This document shows positions 35,788-46,883 of a stretch of 64,000 nucleotides of DNA, piece by piece (position 1 is the stretch's first letter; each line of letters begins with the position of its first letter). The notes beneath the pieces were generated by a model. That model searched no databases. It was not told where the DNA came from and saw only the letters and a list, made by a program, of their open reading frames with translations. Origin of the DNA: Hericium rajendrae (Eukaryota > Basidiomycota > Agaricomycetes > Russulales > Hericiaceae); NCBI GenBank assembly GCA_033439255.1, contig CM065878.1, positions 4,712,001 to 4,776,000 on the forward strand, written 5' to 3'. Made by a program: the position numbers and the translations under genes.

Positions 35788-38248
35788 CTAAGGTTTGAGG
35801 CTATATCTTTCTCCTAGGAGGCCCTCCTCTACAGCTTTAATTTCTAGAGGAACCGTGACGTTCACCTTCATGACGAAGCTGAACAAGTGACTTACGAAGA
35901 GCAACGTGCTTCGAATGGAATCTCGACATCGCAAGATTACCTGCGTGACGTCGCATGAGAATATCAGCAAGGCGAGATAGGGACAACGGGCGCACCCATC
36001 AGGTAGTACATGTTCGGGATGCCTATGTCCCTCCACACGCCATTGACCTCTCCCTCCTCGTCAAGCCCCCAGATTGGCTTCAGCCGCCTTCCCAGCTCCT
36101 CGCCGATGACCTTCTTGATCGGATCCCTCGGATCGCCATATCTTCAGTATTCATTCCCGCCATTCTCATGTCAGCAGTGAGAGCGCCGCGCACAGAAGGA
36201 CAGACGCACCCGGTCGCGAAGATGACGGCATCCGCATCCAACGTGCTCCCGTTCTCGAACTCGAGGCCGCGCTTCGTGAAGCGCTTGATCTGCGCATCGT
36301 TCTTGAGCTTGATCTTGCCATCGATGATCAGCTGGCTCGCGCCGACGTCTGCCCGGCAGGCCCATTCAGCGCACGCACTGGCATCTCGTGAAGCACACGC
36401 ACCGAGGTAGTACCCGCCGCCTTTCTGAAATATGAGCATCATGAAGCCGGAGTCGTCGGGCCCCATATTTGTCCGGAAGCCGACGCGCTTCAGCCCGTCG
36501 AGCGTTTCTCTATGTCCGTGAGCAATGCGCTCATGCTCCAGGGCGGCGATCAACTTACTTGTCCATGGCTGCGATGTCCTTCGCCACGCGCTTCTGCATG
36601 GGGTGGTTCTGCCAGACCGGGAACGACGCGCTGATCCGGTCTGCGATGTCCGGGTCACCACCCTCATGATAGAGCGCTGCGCGATCAGGGTTATGGAGTG
36701 CGCCGGCGCATGCGTGAAGGTGTAACTTACGGCTCAGCATCAACTTTGCGCCGTTATTAACTGACATGACGTAGGTAGAGCTTCGTTGAAAAAGGGTCAC
36801 ATCTGCAATCATCCGAAATGAAACGGGGGCCGGCGATGTGGAGGTCGAAGAACTCACCGACGCCGTGATCGTACATATCTTTGGCGATGTCGTGGCCTGT
36901 GACAAGGTGGCAGGGTTACAGGGTGTCATAGTGCCATCACCCAAATCAAACTTACCGGACGTGCAAGCGCCTACGACGATGACCTTCTTGCCCAAGTAGT
37001 CTTTGCCAGAAGTGAACTGCCCGGAATGCAACATCTTGCCTTGAAACTCTTCCTGCGTGGGGCTGTCAGCGCTAGAGACTCTGCCCGAGATAAACACATA
37101 CAGCGCCAGGGATGGATGGCATTCGCAGCGTTCCTCCGCCGAAGCCGATCGCGAATACGAGATGATTGGCGACGACCGTCCGCTCCGTGCCATCTGCACG
37201 GCGGACGACGACCGTCCACTTGTGTGTCGAAGGATCTTGCTTGGTGTCGATGATGTTAGTGGACAACCAGATATCCAGCTCCATGACGTGCGCATAATTC
37301 TCGAGCCAATCCGCTAACTGAGGTGTCGCATCAGCTTCCATCATCGCCGAGGTGGGACGAATCTCACCTTCGGTGCTGGGGGGAACACTGGCCAAGTCGG
37401 CGGGAAGCTGAACGGACCTTGTCAGCATACCTTAGGGCAGGCTATATCAATACCTACGGAAGGTATGGCATATGATCGTAGTCTAGTATACTAGCATTAG
37501 CAACTGTCGGAGGGAACAGTCGTAGAATAGACTTACAAACTGTGTCATGGAGGCAGAGCGCCTCGTAGCGCTTTCTCCACAAATTGCCCACCCTGGGCTC
37601 CCGCTCGATGATGAGCGACTTGACACCCAAGTACTTCAGCCGCGCAGCGGTCTCCAGCCCGCTTTGGCCGGCCCCAATGATGATGACCTTTGGATCCTCA
37701 TCCTCACACTCGATCTCCCGGCGCCGCTTCTCTTGCCACTTGCCGTGGTTTGGCTGTTGCTCACGCAGGGAGCCGATGAGCTCCGGGTGGCCCTTCAAAC
37801 CCTCCAGATTCGTCAGGATGGTGTGGGCTTTCCACTCCCCAGATGACGTGGGCACGAGCCGCACGATTCCCAACGCATGGCCCGCGGCGGTGTCGAACGT
37901 GAAGAACGCCTGGATCCAAGCGAGGTCTGGGTACAGGCGCTGCAGCGCTTCAGACCCGACGACAAGCTTCAGTGAGGAAATCTGCGCTTGGCCGAGCCTA
38001 TCAGCGAGGAACTTCCGGACCTTCTCCTTCGAGTAGAACGTGCGGAAGTCCCAGGTGAGTGCGAGGATGTCGCGCCACCATCCGTCGTCGAGCAGGAGAT
38101 CGAGCACGCCCGCCACGTTGATTTTCTGCATATGCTCGACGAAGGTGTTGAACCAGCCTTGGGCTACTTTCTGCACGTCGAGGTCGTCTGGAACGCTGGC
38201 TTTCAGCCGGTCGAGGGTAGGGAGGGAGGCTTGCCTGATGGACGCCAT
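35788..38248 (-). CDS. flavin-containing monooxygenase with NTF2-like N-terminus
   Basis: About eight exons encode roughly 600 aa. Residues 1-170 (MASIRQASLPTLDRLKASV to WKAHTILTNLEGLKGHPE) look like the NTF2/SnoaL-like lead domain seen in fungal relatives. Then follow the FAD motif VIIIGAGQSGLETAARLKYL, the FMO identifying motif EFQGKMLHSGQF, the NADP motif VIVVGACTSGHDIAKDM, the ATGYGDPRDPIKKVIG segment, and the C-terminal GNLAMSRFHSKHVALQIKA ending ERYSLKP. Such enzymes use NADPH, FAD and oxygen to hydroxylate amines, sulfides or ketones. The substrate is unknown. Convergent with the P450; together they could form a small oxidation module. Start chosen at MASIRQ; a longer in-frame start exists 30 codons upstream but is not conserved-looking. 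Confidence 0.88.
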
Positions 38249-38969
38249 TATGTGGTGAAGACTGTTGCTAGGAAGAAGCAATGCGCCAGTAGGTCTTAAA
38301 TGCGGCGGTGAGACCGCAGGCCTGCGTCCGCAGATCAATTAAGTTAGCTGATATTGGAGCATCGCCAAGCCACGCGACTAGTGGTAGATGAGTGGTGCAA
38401 AGAACTTCCGGTCCGTGAAAAGCGTACACTCAGCACTGCTCGAAAAACACAGAACTCACATATGATGTAACATGGCGGGAAAAGGTTGGAGTACGATACA
38501 CAATGGAGAGTTTTCGCAGCCCTCCGACTCGACCCCAGCCAGTCGAACCCTACGCTCCATTGGTCGCTCCACCCTGCCATCCACAGCCGCTTACGGTTGC
38601 ATCCCAGTTGGACTCGGCGCTCCACCAGTCGAGTCCGAGTCCGAGTCGGTCAATTGCGAAACCCCTCTATTAGTATTAAGTTGGCAAGTCGACGCAGCAG
38701 TCCGAGGTCTCGTCAGCGTCGGCGGACGATCGACTCGACATCCGCTCCGTGCTGCGCTGCACGATGTTGCGGCGGTGATCAACCTTGGTACTTACTTCTT
38801 GACAACAATCATGTCCGTGGTTACATTCCTGTTCATGAGATGCCGGGGTGTGGTTTGGTGCGATGCTGCCAGACTCAGGTCGATGTCCAGGACAGAACTA
38901 CGAATTGGGACAGGAGATAACAATTGATCATAATGTAGTTATATTCAACTCTCGATCCTTTTAACCATA
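38249..38969. other. intergenic, no gene supported
   Basis: Promoter side of the monooxygenase and the flank of the first tRNA-Met. Contains short repeated tcgagtccgagtccgagtcgg near 38628-38650. No supported gene. Confidence 0.4.
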
Positions 38970-39072
38970 GCTTGGGTGGCTCAGCTGGTTAGAGCGCAGG
39001 TCTCATACGAATGTATGAGTAATCACAGATTACGTAATCCTGAGGTCATGAGTTCGATCCTCATCCCGAGCA
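38970..39072 (+). tRNA. tRNA-Met (CAT), intron-containing
   Basis: The acceptor stem GCTTGGG pairs with CCCGAGC at the end, followed by discriminator A. The D-arm (GCTCAGCTGGTTAGAGC), anticodon loop CTCATAA and T-arm (CATGAGTTCGATCCTCATC region) are all present. A 29-nt intron (about 39008-39036) lies one base 3' of the anticodon, the canonical place. The U-U pair at the base of the anticodon loop matches elongator tRNA-Met of fungi. Confidence 0.93.
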
Positions 39073-39373
39073 TTTTTGCCTCCCTACACTGTGCATTGAT
39101 TGTGGACTCAAATCGTTTACGGTGCCGCTAGGCATACGATAATTCCAGTTTGCTTTACTTCTCACTGATCCATCTCTGCCAACGTATGAAAGATGGTAGG
39201 CTCGTTCCCAGCCGGTTCCACGTGATCTCATAAATGAGGTGACACTTCTCCTCACATAAGCGAGTTTACGTGCTGGACTGGGTACGAGTCTAGAAAGATG
39301 GAACAAGAACTGGCCAGTTGCAATTAGGTCCCTGAATTCAGGTTTTATAATTTTCTGGACGTAAATTGATCAA

Positions 39374-39447
39374 GGTCCGATGGCGTAGTTGGTTATCGCA
39401 TCTGTCTAACACACAGAGGGTCCTCTGTTCGAGCCAGGGTCGGATCA
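39374..39447 (+). tRNA. tRNA-Val (AAC), no intron
   Basis: Acceptor stem GGTCCGA pairs with TCGGATC (one G-U), discriminator A. The anticodon arm CTGT CTAACAC ACAG gives anticodon AAC. The T-loop reads GTTCGAGCC. A T-rich tract follows (tatttttaaattc), consistent with RNA polymerase III termination. Confidence 0.93.
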
Positions 39448-40981
39448 TTAGGCAATTCCAATGTAATATTTTTAAATTCTATTTGTTTTTATTTGTTTCC
39501 CTTCAACCGATGACTAGTGCTGATAGTAACGGTCAAATAGCCAGGTAAGAAGCCAGCATCGTCTCCATAGACACTTTGTCAATGCCCGCGCGCATGTCAA
39601 ATAGGAACACGACGGTCATCGCAGTTGCTCCTTTGCCCCGTATGCTAGAGACTTCCGCAAGCCGGCATGACCGACCATGTCCATTTATTCGTTTGTCCAT
39701 ATATTTAGATTATTCCTCTGACCTCCGACGGCATACTGGCCGTTGAAAACCTGCTTTGCTCGCTTTGGACTCGGCTCTCGTGCCTTGCCCAATTTCCGCG
39801 AGTTATGCCGATGAGTTGACTTGTTCGAGTAGTCAAATGGTCCTCCGTGTATATACATCCCATCGGAATCGGCGTTCGACAGAAAGACCGCGTTCACGGG
39901 CTCTGATAAGAGGCGATCAGCAACTAGGAAAATACGTGAACAACGTACCTGAAGCGGGGGCGACACATTTAAATGTACGCTCGAATAACCTGCAGGCACG
40001 GCGTGCACAGATCCCATGTATTAAATATGCTGAACATGAGCAGAAATGATATAGAATTCTATACTCACCGTCCTGCACGATTGCGATTTATAGGCACCGC
40101 AGCGATGCAAAATCACCAGCCGTCGCACCCGTCTTTCGAAGGAGTATTGGGTAGTCGCAACATAACACGGCCGTGCTACAGCAGTCGCGAACGACCGCTG
40201 CGTCTCTTCTGCTTCGGATATGATACCTCTGCACGAGCTGCGACGAGTTGGGAATGGCGCCCACAACACGATAAACTGAGACTGGCAGCGATGCACTCGC
40301 ATGGCCTGAGAACCTCCTGGACCGTCGACGAATATAGAGCGGGACGTAGACTGGCCACTGCAAAGCGCATATAAGATGATATTCTCGCTTTGGGTGGCAA
40401 CGGTGCGGCCAGATAGGTCGAGTGACCGCATGCGCCGCGGAAGACCAATCTTAGACGCCCGCGACTGTGTATCCTGTCAGATCTTCCGACGTCAGTGTAA
40501 GGCAGATTCTCGCAGGACGACGAAGTACATACATGTAGCATGTAGACATCAATTCGGCCTAACGCTACATGAAGCACCGCGTTGTACGAACCGCTACAAT
40601 TTTCACTATAGCCATACACATCAGCCAACTTCTGACCACCCATTATTATAAAGGACAAAACCGCACGGAGCGCGAACGCAGAAACAAAAATGCGCCCATA
40701 GGGAGCGAAAAGGTACTGTACAGCCTAGCAACGGCAAGCAGGAACGGGCACATTGAATTACGGGTGAACAACCAACACGAGCGTACGTATGCGGACAGAC
40801 AATGGTGTAACCTAAGAAAACCGGGCGATGCAATGTATTCTGATCGGATTCGGGAATGATGGAGCATACACACTACAACAACACAGAGAAGGAAAGAGAG
40901 TCATGGGTGTGTTCTGGCCCCGAACGATGGGGTGCGCCGGGACATTAGCAGATTTTGTGGAGTGGAGGCGGTGGGCGGGGA
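39448..40981. other. intergenic, no gene supported
   Basis: About 1.5 kb between tRNA-Val and the 3' end of NAP1. On the minus strand a segment near 39690-39900 reads GGPFDYSNKSTHRHNSRKLG and could be joined in phase to a short upstream exon, but no start or domain was found. The last 100-200 bases are likely NAP1 3' untranslated region. Confidence 0.4.
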
Positions 40982-42494
40982 TCACTGCTGCTTGCACTCC
41001 TCGGGGTTGACGTTGGCCGAGCCTGCGCCTGCACCTGCACCGCGGCCTTTGGGGCCGCGCCGTCTTGCGGGCAGGTCGGCTTCGCTCTCGGAGTCCTACT
41101 TCGCGCATTAGTAAATGTCACTGTCGAAGAAAAGAGAGATCGGGACATACATCTTCGTAGTGTTCGTCATCGTCTTCATCGAGATCCTCGTAGTCCTCCT
41201 CGTCCTCGTCGAGCATATCGTATTCCAGAGCCTTACCGGTGAAGTAGTCGATCGCGCGGGGAATGATCTGGTATAGGGCATGTCAGTGCCTGAAGTGCAC
41301 GAATGCGATGTCGGAAGCGGACGCACCTTCTCCTTGATGTCCTCGCCAATCTGGTAGTCCATCTCGAGCTTCTCCTCAATCTCATCGAGCTCATCCTCCT
41401 CAATCTCGCCGTTCTCGATGGCATCTTCTGCAGGGGGGACCGGAGGCGAGAAGAAGTTGAAGAACGACTCCGTCGGATGCGCCTTGCGGACAAGACGAGT
41501 CCGATTGGTGTCTACATCGACCATAAAACGTCAGATGAGCAGGCTAAGATCGAAAAAAGCCACCCACTCTTATTCCGCTGCTTCTTGATCTCAAACTCCT
41601 TTGTCAGGTCCTTGTCCTCTTTCCACTTGATCTCAGTGCCGATCGCGCGATCGTACACAAAGTCGCCAGAGTATCCCACCTCCTCCTGGTACACATACGT
41701 CTTCTCCAGCACATCGTTGTCGAAGAACTCGTTTGGCGAGAAGAAGAAGTTAAGCTTGAAGCCGGGCTTGGGCTCGCTCGAGGGGAGATACTCGATCGTG
41801 ATGTTCGTCAGGTGCTTGAGCGCCGCCGCATCGCGCTCCGTGATCAGCTCTGAGATGCCAACGTGGTTTCGGAGCGCGGTCAGCCAGAACTCGGGGATCG
41901 GCGCCGCGTCTTTGTCCGTCTCGACAGGCTTGAAGTCCGGGTCGTCCTTGAGCGACTGCGCGTTGCCCGCCTCGACTTCTTCGGGCGTCGGCTGCGCTGT
42001 GCCAGTGATAATGTTGTGACGACGCTCGTACAGGGGCTTCTGCAGCTCGAGATACTGTGGGCGCGATGAGATCAGACACACCGATCGACAGGAAAACGAG
42101 TGGCATGGGACGCGGAAACCGCACTGAATATCCCATTGCCTCCGAAAAAACGTACCTTCTTCTCAAGCTCCAGACATTCGCGCTTATACTGGTTCTGCAG
42201 CTCGTTCTGCTTCACCTGCACGCCCTTAAGCGCCTCGACAGTCTTCTTCACCTCCTCAGGCAAACTCTCAACATATCCCGAGCTCTTGCCGACAAGACCT
42301 GCCAGGCGACCCTGCACAAGGCCCATCATGGCGGCCTGCGCGCCGCTGACATCCTCTGCAGGCTCGGCATCTTCAGAGATATCGGGCACGGTGGGGCGCG
42401 AGAGGCCCGCTGCGATGGGCGCGTGCGTCAGCGGCGTGTTCTGCGGTGTCGGCGCAGTGAGATCCTGGCCAGAAATGGGCACGTTTGACGACAT
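40982..42494 (-). CDS. NAP1: nucleosome assembly protein 1
   Basis: Five exons (42494-42156, 42054-41568, 41511-41327, 41267-41151, 41095-40982) give 413 aa, the normal size (417 in budding yeast). It has the long dimerisation helix ([20 protein letters not shown]), then the NAP core: [58 protein letters not shown], and [13 protein letters not shown]. An acidic tail follows ([20 protein letters not shown]). It is the H2A-H2B chaperone that shuttles histones and assists nucleosome assembly. The protein ends in C-K-Q-Q, a CaaX-type prenylation motif like that of animal NAP1L1 as I recall it. Gene-internal introns are all about 40-100 nt. Confidence 0.95.
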
Positions 42495-43779
42495 GACGAG
42501 CGCGACGACGACGAGCAGGTAGAAAAGTGGAAGAAAGTCGGGTCAAGGGCTTGGTCAGGCTAGAAAAAAGCGATATCCCAGCTGCATGCGGTAACATGGC
42601 GGAGCTTCGGCCATCGCCGAGCCTCCGACGCTTATACGGTTCTCCAGCTCAAGTTCTGCGAATGGACACGATCTCTTGCACGAATTCTACCGCCGGCATA
42701 TGTTTGAGTCGATTGGACAATGAAGAATTTTGGGGTGTGTACAGAAGTACAATAGAGATTATCGTTCCAGAATCGGAAGAGGGGCTCAGCTCGACTTGAA
42801 GGCGACTTCGACATACAGGCTGCAAAACTGAGATGATATGGAAATGGCAAATTCTGTCTCTGAATCCTTTATTTAAAAGGGTGAACGTGAACACCTTTCC
42901 ACGGCCTTAAATCTACGGCATGATATTCCAGAGACCATGTCGAATGCCTCGCTGAGGTCCAAGACGACCTCCTCATCCAATCAGGTCGCACAAATCAGCG
43001 GACTCTGAATCTAAACAAGCTCCAAAACATATCATAGAATAAAATCAAGACCGCGGAAAGCAAGCGGAATAAAGCCGTTCAATGAAAGGAGTTGTGAGCA
43101 CTGAGTACTGATCATTGTCCAAAGGACCTTGACATCTCTCTACCTTTGATGTCATTCGCATCATTTATGGGGTACCTGCATCACGAACTGATCGGATTAT
43201 GAACCCCTTTCAACTTTGATTTGAAACCATTTACGCCACGGCAACGAGATCCACTGTTTGCTGCGTTCATTCCTGCCTATCATACGCGCTCGACGTCAAC
43301 TACGCCCGCTCGAAGATGGACAGATACGCGAGCTCTTTCAAGTCTCTCACACTCTCCGCGTCCGCCTTGATCATCTTTACAGGTTACAGAAGTAAAGCTG
43401 ATCAAAATGACATGGAAAAATGGCTTCTGTCTGATTTGCTAATGGCATAAAAGATCCTTCAAATCGCCCATGAAAGAATCTTTGACTGTTGACTGTGAAA
43501 TGGTCTTTGACAACATTCTATACTCTCTGACCTTTGATATCGATTCGCATTTATGGGGCAGGACCAGCACAACGAATCGATCAGATTGGAGCCGACTTCG
43601 AACTACCTCATTCATATCACGCTCACTTCGATACGTAGAAGGCGCCAATCCCGCGTGAATTCCATGAGCTTGGATGGAACCTCCTCGCTGTAGTATCTAG
43701 ATCGAAATGAATCCCGTTCAGCTAACGCTTATCACTAGGCCTCGGTTCATTTCCGTCTATCGTACACACTCGACGTAAC
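42495..43779. other. intergenic with duplicated UBP14 3' sequence
   Basis: Between the NAP1 start and the UBP14 stop. The first 350 bases are the NAP1 upstream region. From about 43100 to 43395 the sequence is a diverged copy of 43500-43870 (listed separately). No independent gene recognised. Confidence 0.5.
43110..43395 (-). repeat. partial tandem duplicate of the UBP14 3' end
   Basis: The segment 43300-43383, read on the minus strand, encodes IKADAESVRDLKELAYLSIF plus ERA and a stop, against VKADAESVRDLKKLAYLYVF plus ERA for the true UBP14 end at 43780-43863. The flanking downstream part also matches: ctttgatgtcattcgcat near 43144 and ctttgatatcgattcgcat near 43533, with tttatgggg in both. 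Offset is about 480 bp. An acceptor-like aacctgtaaag precedes the duplicated codons, so it could serve as an alternative last exon; otherwise it is a pseudo-exon. Confidence 0.8.
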
Positions 43780-46682
43780 CTACGCCCGCTCGAAGACGTA
43801 CAGATACGCAAGCTTCTTCAAATCTCGCACACTCTCCGCGTCCGCCTTGACCACCTTCTCGTCATTGAACAGCACCCACTGCGCCCCCACGCGCACATGC
43901 GCGACGTAATGCCCCGAGTGCACCGACGGGCCCTTATGCGAAATGAACGCCTTCAGGCGGAAGCGCGCAGGCAGCGCCGCGGAGCCCTCAGGCCCGGCGT
44001 CCGCCACTGACGTATCCTCGCCCGCATCGTCGGGGTGCGAGAAGAGCCATTCCACCGCGCGCTCCGCGTCGCCGCTCTGATTCTCGACGTCAGCGCACGT
44101 CCATGCGAATCAATCCATCGTGCTCACCGTCTCGCGCAATGCCTTCCTCGCCTGCGCAGCCGTGAACCCCATGTCCGCGAGCATGCCCACCTGCTCCGCG
44201 CTCGGCTCCGCGCCGCCCGCGCCTGCACCGGTCACGCCTAGACTAATCGGCGCATCGATATCTGCCATCGTCCATTAACGCGCGGTCGTCATTATCGATG
44301 AACGCGGTCCGTACCTGGATCCTCCATGTGCGCAAAGAGCCATTCCATCGCGGCCTCGGCGTCATTGTTCCCTGTCGCGAGGAGCGCCTTGTGGCACCGC
44401 ACTGTGGGGAAGCCCATCGCTTCCAGCTGCGCCATTGCGGCCTCGTTGAATTGGGGCAGGCCCGGGGCAGCTGACTCGTCTTCTGGCAGCGCGGTCTCGT
44501 GGGGCTGGATGCCTTTGCCGAGGTACGCGTCCAGTTGCAAAACGTCATCGGACGGCAAGATCAATGGAATGTCTGGAGAGGAACATTCAGCAACGGGCAG
44601 AGATCCGACGCGATCTGCTCACCGAGTTTCGTTGGCACCCAGTTCACCAGCTGGAACTTCTTCGTGTGCACCACGAGCGTCTGCGGGAACGTCGCAAACC
44701 TCGTTTGCCTGTCACAAATCAGCTGCGGTATCGCGAAAGCATTAAGCCCTATACTCACTTCGTCGCCGTAACGTTCTTCTGGCACCGCGGGCACTTGTAC
44801 TCGAGGTCCTCCGGCGCCATCGCCAGATCCACGCACTCCACCAGCTTGACCTCCTCATATAGTGTCCTGCCCTCCGCATCCTTGCCCTTCTCCCGCGCCG
44901 GCACCGGCACACTCAGCGTGTCCGCCCCGTCGACGCGGTACCGCACGCCGCCGCACACCGTGCACTGTAGCCGCTGCTCGAGCCCGAACGCGAAGATCTC
45001 CGTCGGATCTTGAACCGCGCCCATCTTCTTCGCGTGCCGCCGCAGCACCGTCAGCAGGTACGTGAAGAACTCCTCCGAGTCCTGCTGCCGCATCGTCGCA
45101 AACTCCTCGTGCCCCTTGCCGATCAGCGCCTTGAACATCGCGGGCTTGAGCCCGTCCTGGAACACGGGCGTCGGCGACGCGTGCGCGAGCGGGTCGATCG
45201 GCTGCGAGGGGTGCGCGCGCGGGTGCGAGTAGCGGCCGGAGAGGAGGCCGTCGGCGAGCTTGTGCATCTGGCAGTCGATGCACGTCGCCGGGAGGGTCTC
45301 GGTGCATGTTGCCCAGTGCTGCTTGGCGCTGGGAAGATAACGCTCCTGGAATGCAGGGAGAGAGAACACGCTTTGAAGGACAGATGCCATGTAACAACTT
45401 CAAGACACGATGAGAATCTTGTGTGTGATCAGAATGTGAAATCTACGGACCTGTTGCCCAGGTTGCCCAGACCAGTGAGTCCTGGCCCGAAGACGGGCTC
45501 TAACGCTTTCCCTGACTCGTCCGTCAGAGAAAAGTCGAACTTCAGATTATGTTCAATTTGCTACGCGGACGCAGTATTTAGAAGATGCAAAAGGAAGGAT
45601 GCTGAATGCACCTACCAGCTCGGTCATGGACTTCTCCGTTTTCGTCTGCGTCTGTACGTTAATGCCAAAGTTCGCGAGATGAGCAGACAGCTCTGGATCC
45701 AACTTCGCGTCATTGCACGTGTAACAGTAGATGTCTATCGGCAACGATTCAGACGCATATATGGATGGAGTATACGCGAAGACAAACCTGCATTGCCTTC
45801 TGGCGTGATTGTTCCAAGCTTGACGCTCACTGGGTGACTTGTCTCTTCATAGTGCTCGAGTCCGTGTCCGTGTCCGCCGGTACCGCCATATTGCGCGCGA
45901 CCGCATCCAAGCAAACCGCAGGTCAGGCATAGCCAAAGGTTTTCTTTCAAGTCGCATTTATTGCACTGCGCAAGACCTGCACCCATCGTCAGACACAAAG
46001 CATAACCCTCAGATATGCTGCACGCACCAGAAGCTTTTATGGGCCCAGTTACTATCTGTTCCAGCGTCAGGGTATGCTCACAGGGAAGGATCTCTTCCTC
46101 CCAGGCTTTGACTTCAGATTGTCGCGCAGACGACATGGAGGTCGTAACGCCGTTAACAAGAGATTTTACCAGAGGATCAGAGCTGGCCTCCGGGAGCTCC
46201 TTCCCATTCTGTGGATCTAACTTCCAGTCCTTCAGCGTAGTCACGAATTCGTACTTGTCCTCCTCGCGATCTTCAACGATCGCCAGTTTCGTCATCTTTG
46301 CAGGCGGCTCCTCCTCGTCGGACTGAGCATGGCCAGGGTCGTCAGTGAACCATTACGCGCTTGTGGACGAAGACACCACTGACTCTTTGAGCCGAAGGCT
46401 GCAGCCTGCGCTTCACATTCAGCGCGAACCGGTGTCCCGTCTTTTCAAAGTGCGTGCGCGCATGGTGTCTATCGGCGCTCAAACACCCTCCATTGAAACA
46501 GGTCAAGCAGACATCGATGCCCAGCGGGTTGTCCTGCTCAGCGCACGTCAAGATCCCAATCGCAGACAGGGAGCGGTGAAAGAAACCTGATTGTCGAAGC
46601 ACTGCGTGCACTCCTCACGGTGGACCGCCTGCGATAGCTTCGGGGGCTGCAGACGCGCCAGTTCACTCAGATCGGTCGCCAT
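43780..46682 (-). CDS. UBP14: ubiquitin C-terminal hydrolase, Ubp14/USP5 type
   Basis: A multi-exon gene encoding roughly 800 aa, the family size. In order: an N-terminal variant zinc finger (CTQCFDN to CLTCFNGGCLSADRHH and HFEKTGHRFALNV), the zf-UBP domain (LAQCNKCDLKENLWLCLTCG, CGRAQYGGTGGHGHGLEHY), the catalytic Cys box GLGNLGNSCYMASVLQSVF, QQDSEEFFTYLL, a zinc-ribbon (CTVCGG, CPRCQK), two UBA domains (AAMAQLEAMGFPTVRCHKAL and EQVGMLADMGFTAAQARKAL), and the His box HKGPSVHSGHYVAHVR. It disassembles free polyubiquitin chains so that they do not clog the proteasome; the zf-UBP pocket reads the free ubiquitin tail. Divergent from SSZ1 with 201 bp between start codons. Start MATDLSELARL is the only good choice. 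Confidence 0.95.
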
Positions 46683-46883
46683 TGTGCTGACGCCAGTGGT
46701 TGCAGAAAGAAAGAGGTCGAGCGCGCGCTGCGCCACCCCTTCTTAAAGTGCAGTCACGTGGCGGTCCCGACGTCGGACACGTGGTGTGCTTTTTTTCCGG
46801 CGTCAGGATTTTTGTGAGCGCGGCAGCAGCACTTGTCTTCCTTATCGACTGTATCATCTTCCATATACCCTCCTGTAGACTCA
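46683..46883. promoter_or_regulatory. bidirectional promoter UBP14 / SSZ1 with two CACGTG boxes
   Basis: Two palindromic CACGTG sites lie at 46755-46760 and 46778-46783, 23 bp apart, roughly two helical turns. CACGTG is the classic E-box bound by bHLH factors (in yeast Cbf1 and Pho4). The placement between two proteostasis genes suggests shared control. A T-run (gcttttttt) follows the second box on the SSZ1 side. Confidence 0.6.

Noticed and set aside
40021-40431. Minus-strand frame of 136 codons
   Set aside because: Three overlapping frames of similar length cover the same bases; none has a recognisable motif or coherent introns.
46755-46783. Idea that the local bHLH-like family binds the CACGTG pair
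   Set aside because: The family basic regions lack the residues that normally contact CACGTG in an obvious arrangement; kept only as a remark, not a claim.
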